NCBI RefSeq assembly: GCF_026151205.1
Contig: NC_087082.1
Location: forward strand, 1,376,001 to 1,440,000
Direction of reading: 5' to 3'
Source: Bolinopsis microptera
Lineage: Eukaryota > Ctenophora > Tentaculata > Lobata > Bolinopsidae
Length of the DNA stretch: 64,000 nucleotides
The position numbers and the translations under genes were made by a program. Position 1 is the first letter of the stretch. Each line of letters begins with the position of its first letter. Below are positions 61,970 through 64,000 of this stretch, one piece after another. Below the pieces are notes generated by a model. The model saw only the letters and a list, made by a program, of their open reading frames with translations. It had not been told where the DNA came from and did no database searches.

Positions 61970-63544
61970 ATGGCATCACCTGGTATCACGATAGCTACTG
62001 AAAGCAACCAAGAGTTGAAGTATTTTCGTAGGAAGTTGATCGGATTGGGAAACTATGGAACACGTGTGTATCTCGGGGAGCTAATTAGATTCAGTCCGAG
62101 TAGAACGGTCTGTTCGAAGATAAATGTTGCAGTTAAAGAGATGATTTGCCAGGATCCTGCAAAGATAGTTAATGCAGACAGAGAGGTCCGTGCATTACAA
62201 GCACTCCAACATCCAAATGTCATAACTTATCATATGTACTGTACCGAAGGTAGTTTCGTTTATATTGCTTTAGATCTCTGCAGAGGAACTCTAATTGATT
62301 GCATCGATGATGACAAGAAAAAAGACATTGATGGGCAACCTTTGTTGCCAAATTCTGACAATTTGCTCGTTAGACTGACTTCAAATCAAACTGACACAGT
62401 TATTGTTGAGCAAGATCGTGATTGGATGTTCAAAAAGCACCTATTGCAAGGCATAGCAGCAGGGTTAAGTTATCTTCATGGGGGAAATAGTAGTAATTTT
62501 ATTATTATCCATGGCGATCTTACACCCCAGAATGTCCTGATAAAATCAGATGAATCCAATCATTATGGATTAAAAGCAATAATATCTGATTTCGGATTTT
62601 GCCGTGAATTAACTCATGGAGAAACAAGTATATCTGCTTCTCAGGCTGCTGTAGGAACAAATGGTTGGATGGCTCGAGAGCAGCTCATGCTAAACGAAAG
62701 GATTTCTACTGCTACTGATATCTTTGCATTTGGCTGTATTGCTCATTATGTCCTATCTCCGAACAGAGCAAAGTCTATTATTCATCCTTTTGGAACTAGC
62801 GAAAAGAGGAATAAAATGATTGAAAAAGACAAAAGGATATGTTACCTTTACGAAAATGCGCCTAGGAGTTTTATTTTTAAAGGCGACTTGATATTGGCTG
62901 ATATCATGATAGGGTTGTGTGTCAAGACAAAACGCACTGTTCGACCCCATGCTGATGAAATCCTTAGCAGCCCATTTTTTTGGGGCTATGACAAAAAGAT
63001 GCTGTTGTTAGAGCAGATTTTTAATGAGTACAAGGATAACATACAGCAAGTTGAGGTAATTAAAGAATTGGAGCAAAAGTGGAACGAGCATCATCCATCA
63101 GAGTTTTCTGTTTCTATTCCAGAGATTTGGAATTACTACAAGAGTTGGAGAAAGAAGCAAAAAAAACCGGATCCAAGCCCGACAAATCTATGTAATTCCC
63201 TGATGAGGTTAATTAGGAATACACGACAGCATTTCACAGATACCATTCAGAAGAATCCTGAATTGAAAAATGTGCTGGGATCTGGGGATGACACTGCTTT
63301 GGGTTTCTACTTTTTTGAAAGAATTCATTTGTTATTCCCTTTTATCTACGTTGGGTTTTACCATCATGCTTTTATAGAGAGCAAGTTTCAAAACATGTAT
63401 GACAATACGAAATTCTTTCTTCGTGCAGTTTCAGTCAGTCATTTGAACAGTAATAATTATAGCATTGACGGCGAGATTGCTAGGATTGAGAATACTGTAG
63501 AGCAATTATGGGTGACATTAAGTAGGTGTAAACAACGTAAATGA
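61970..63544 (+). CDS. IRE1/RNase L-like kinase-KEN endoribonuclease without luminal or membrane part, single exon
   Basis: The 524-residue protein has a protein-kinase fold followed by a KEN ribonuclease domain, the arrangement found in IRE1 (splices XBP1/HAC1 mRNA in ER stress) and RNase L (antiviral RNA decay). Visible motifs: Gly-rich loop LIGLGNYGTRVYLGEL (23-38), VAVKE with K56, E72 in helix C, catalytic loop HGDLTPQNVLI with D183 and N188, SDFGF with D207, and GTNGWMAREQ (229-238). HRDLKPxN is changed to HGDLTPQN, so Arg and the loop Lys are missing; phosphotransfer may be weak, as in RNase L. The KEN part (about 345-515) has SLMRLIRNTRQHFTD, which aligns with IRE1 RNKKHHY: N417 and H421 match the catalytic Asn and His. 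It lacks a signal peptide, membrane span and ankyrin repeats. No introns. It lies just after a large foldback element. The start is the first ATG of the open frame; the kinase begins about 20 residues later. Confidence 0.85.
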   Translation: MASPGITIATESNQELKYFRRKLIGLGNYGTRVYLGELIRFSPSRTVCSKINVAVKEMICQDPAKIVNADREVRALQALQHPNVITYHMYCTEGSFVYIALDLCRGTLIDCIDDDKKKDIDGQPLLPNSDNLLVRLTSNQTDTVIVEQDRDWMFKKHLLQGIAAGLSYLHGGNSSNFIIIHGDLTPQNVLIKSDESNHYGLKAIISDFGFCRELTHGETSISASQAAVGTNGWMAREQLMLNERISTATDIFAFGCIAHYVLSPNRAKSIIHPFGTSEKRNKMIEKDKRICYLYENAPRSFIFKGDLILADIMIGLCVKTKRTVRPHADEILSSPFFWGYDKKMLLLEQIFNEYKDNIQQVEVIKELEQKWNEHHPSEFSVSIPEIWNYYKSWRKKQKKPDPSPTNLCNSLMRLIRNTRQHFTDTIQKNPELKNVLGSGDDTALGFYFFERIHLLFPFIYVGFYHHAFIESKFQNMYDNTKFFLRAVSVSHLNSNNYSIDGEIARIENTVEQLWVTLSRCKQRK

Positions 63545-64000
63545 TTGTATTGATATCATGCATGTAGTTATTAGCTATGCAAAAATAATGGCCAAAAACG
63601 TGCTGACGTAATAAGTGATTGCTCCCTAATTAAATTTGATGTTGATTTGATTTTGTGGTTCTATAACATTATGCACTGGCCATTATTTGAGTGGAAGTGT
63701 GGCTCTTATAGTAATACTAGAAAGCCCGTACGGGCCGTGTTTACAGTGAGGAAGGTAATAGTATTCTTTGATAGTCAGTTATTATTGCATCAAAATATCT
63801 CTATGTGCAATATCATGAAAAGCTTTCCTAAATAATATGTAAGTCTTAAGTTTCCGTTTATATAGACATATGCATAGTATCGGTCAAAGTTCTCAGTTCA
63901 TATGTTAGCTGACTTTAAACAGAGAGTCCACATTGACATATTAACCTTCGCTTAGCCTTAGAATAATTTGTTACGTACAAAGTAGTCTTGGTCTGTTCGT
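63545..64000. other. Downstream flank of the kinase gene
   Basis: AT-rich sequence with no further gene. A short palindrome, AGCCCGTACGGGCC, lies at about 63722-63735. No AATAAA was recognised close to the stop codon. Confidence 0.4.

Overview
This window is animal nuclear DNA. It has spliced genes with GT-AG introns, kilobase introns, polyadenylation signals, large satellite arrays and remnants of non-LTR retrotransposons and TIR transposons. Both mobile-element protein families I recognise, a retroelement tail domain at 53.3-53.7 kb and a transposase with an ADNCSAQNK motif at 29.0-29.8 kb, are ones I associate mainly with cnidarians and other invertebrates. The base composition is AT-rich. 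I infer an early-branching marine invertebrate, most plausibly a cnidarian, but the species cannot be fixed from sequence alone.

Layout. (1) 0-1 kb: a possible 3' end of a plus-strand gene. (2) 1.2-4.0 kb, minus strand: a complete nine-exon CHMP7 gene (ESCRT-III, nuclear-envelope and endosome remodelling). (3) 4-10.5 kb: intergenic DNA with a 1.3-kb satellite and GC-rich dispersed repeat fragments. (4) 10.5-50.6 kb, plus strand: a PDZ-GEF / RAPGEF2-6 type Rap guanine-nucleotide exchange factor. I could join 24 exons with consistent phases into a 1,375-residue protein: two cyclic-nucleotide-binding-like domains, RasGEF_N, PDZ, Ras-association, CDC25-type RasGEF, and a tail ending in a PDZ ligand. 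Its introns hold most of the window's repeats and transposons. They also hold one nested antisense two-exon gene for a small secreted peptide precursor (42.0-42.8 kb). (5) 51-55 kb: dispersed repeats and broken retroelements. (6) 55.5-56.2 kb: a single-exon CHMP1 gene. (7) 57.2-61.3 kb: a 4.15-kb inverted-repeat element with other elements nested in it. (8) 62.0-63.5 kb: a single-exon IRE1/RNase L-like kinase plus KEN ribonuclease with no luminal or membrane part.

The main points for follow-up are the soluble IRE1-like protein, the nested secreted peptide gene, the repeated copying of splice junctions of the RAPGEF gene into adjacent minisatellites, and a set of foldback elements whose tips are poly-G/poly-C tracts with clear target-site duplications. 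CHMP7 and CHMP1 act in the same ESCRT-III system but are 51 kb apart, and nothing in the sequence shows that they are co-regulated.
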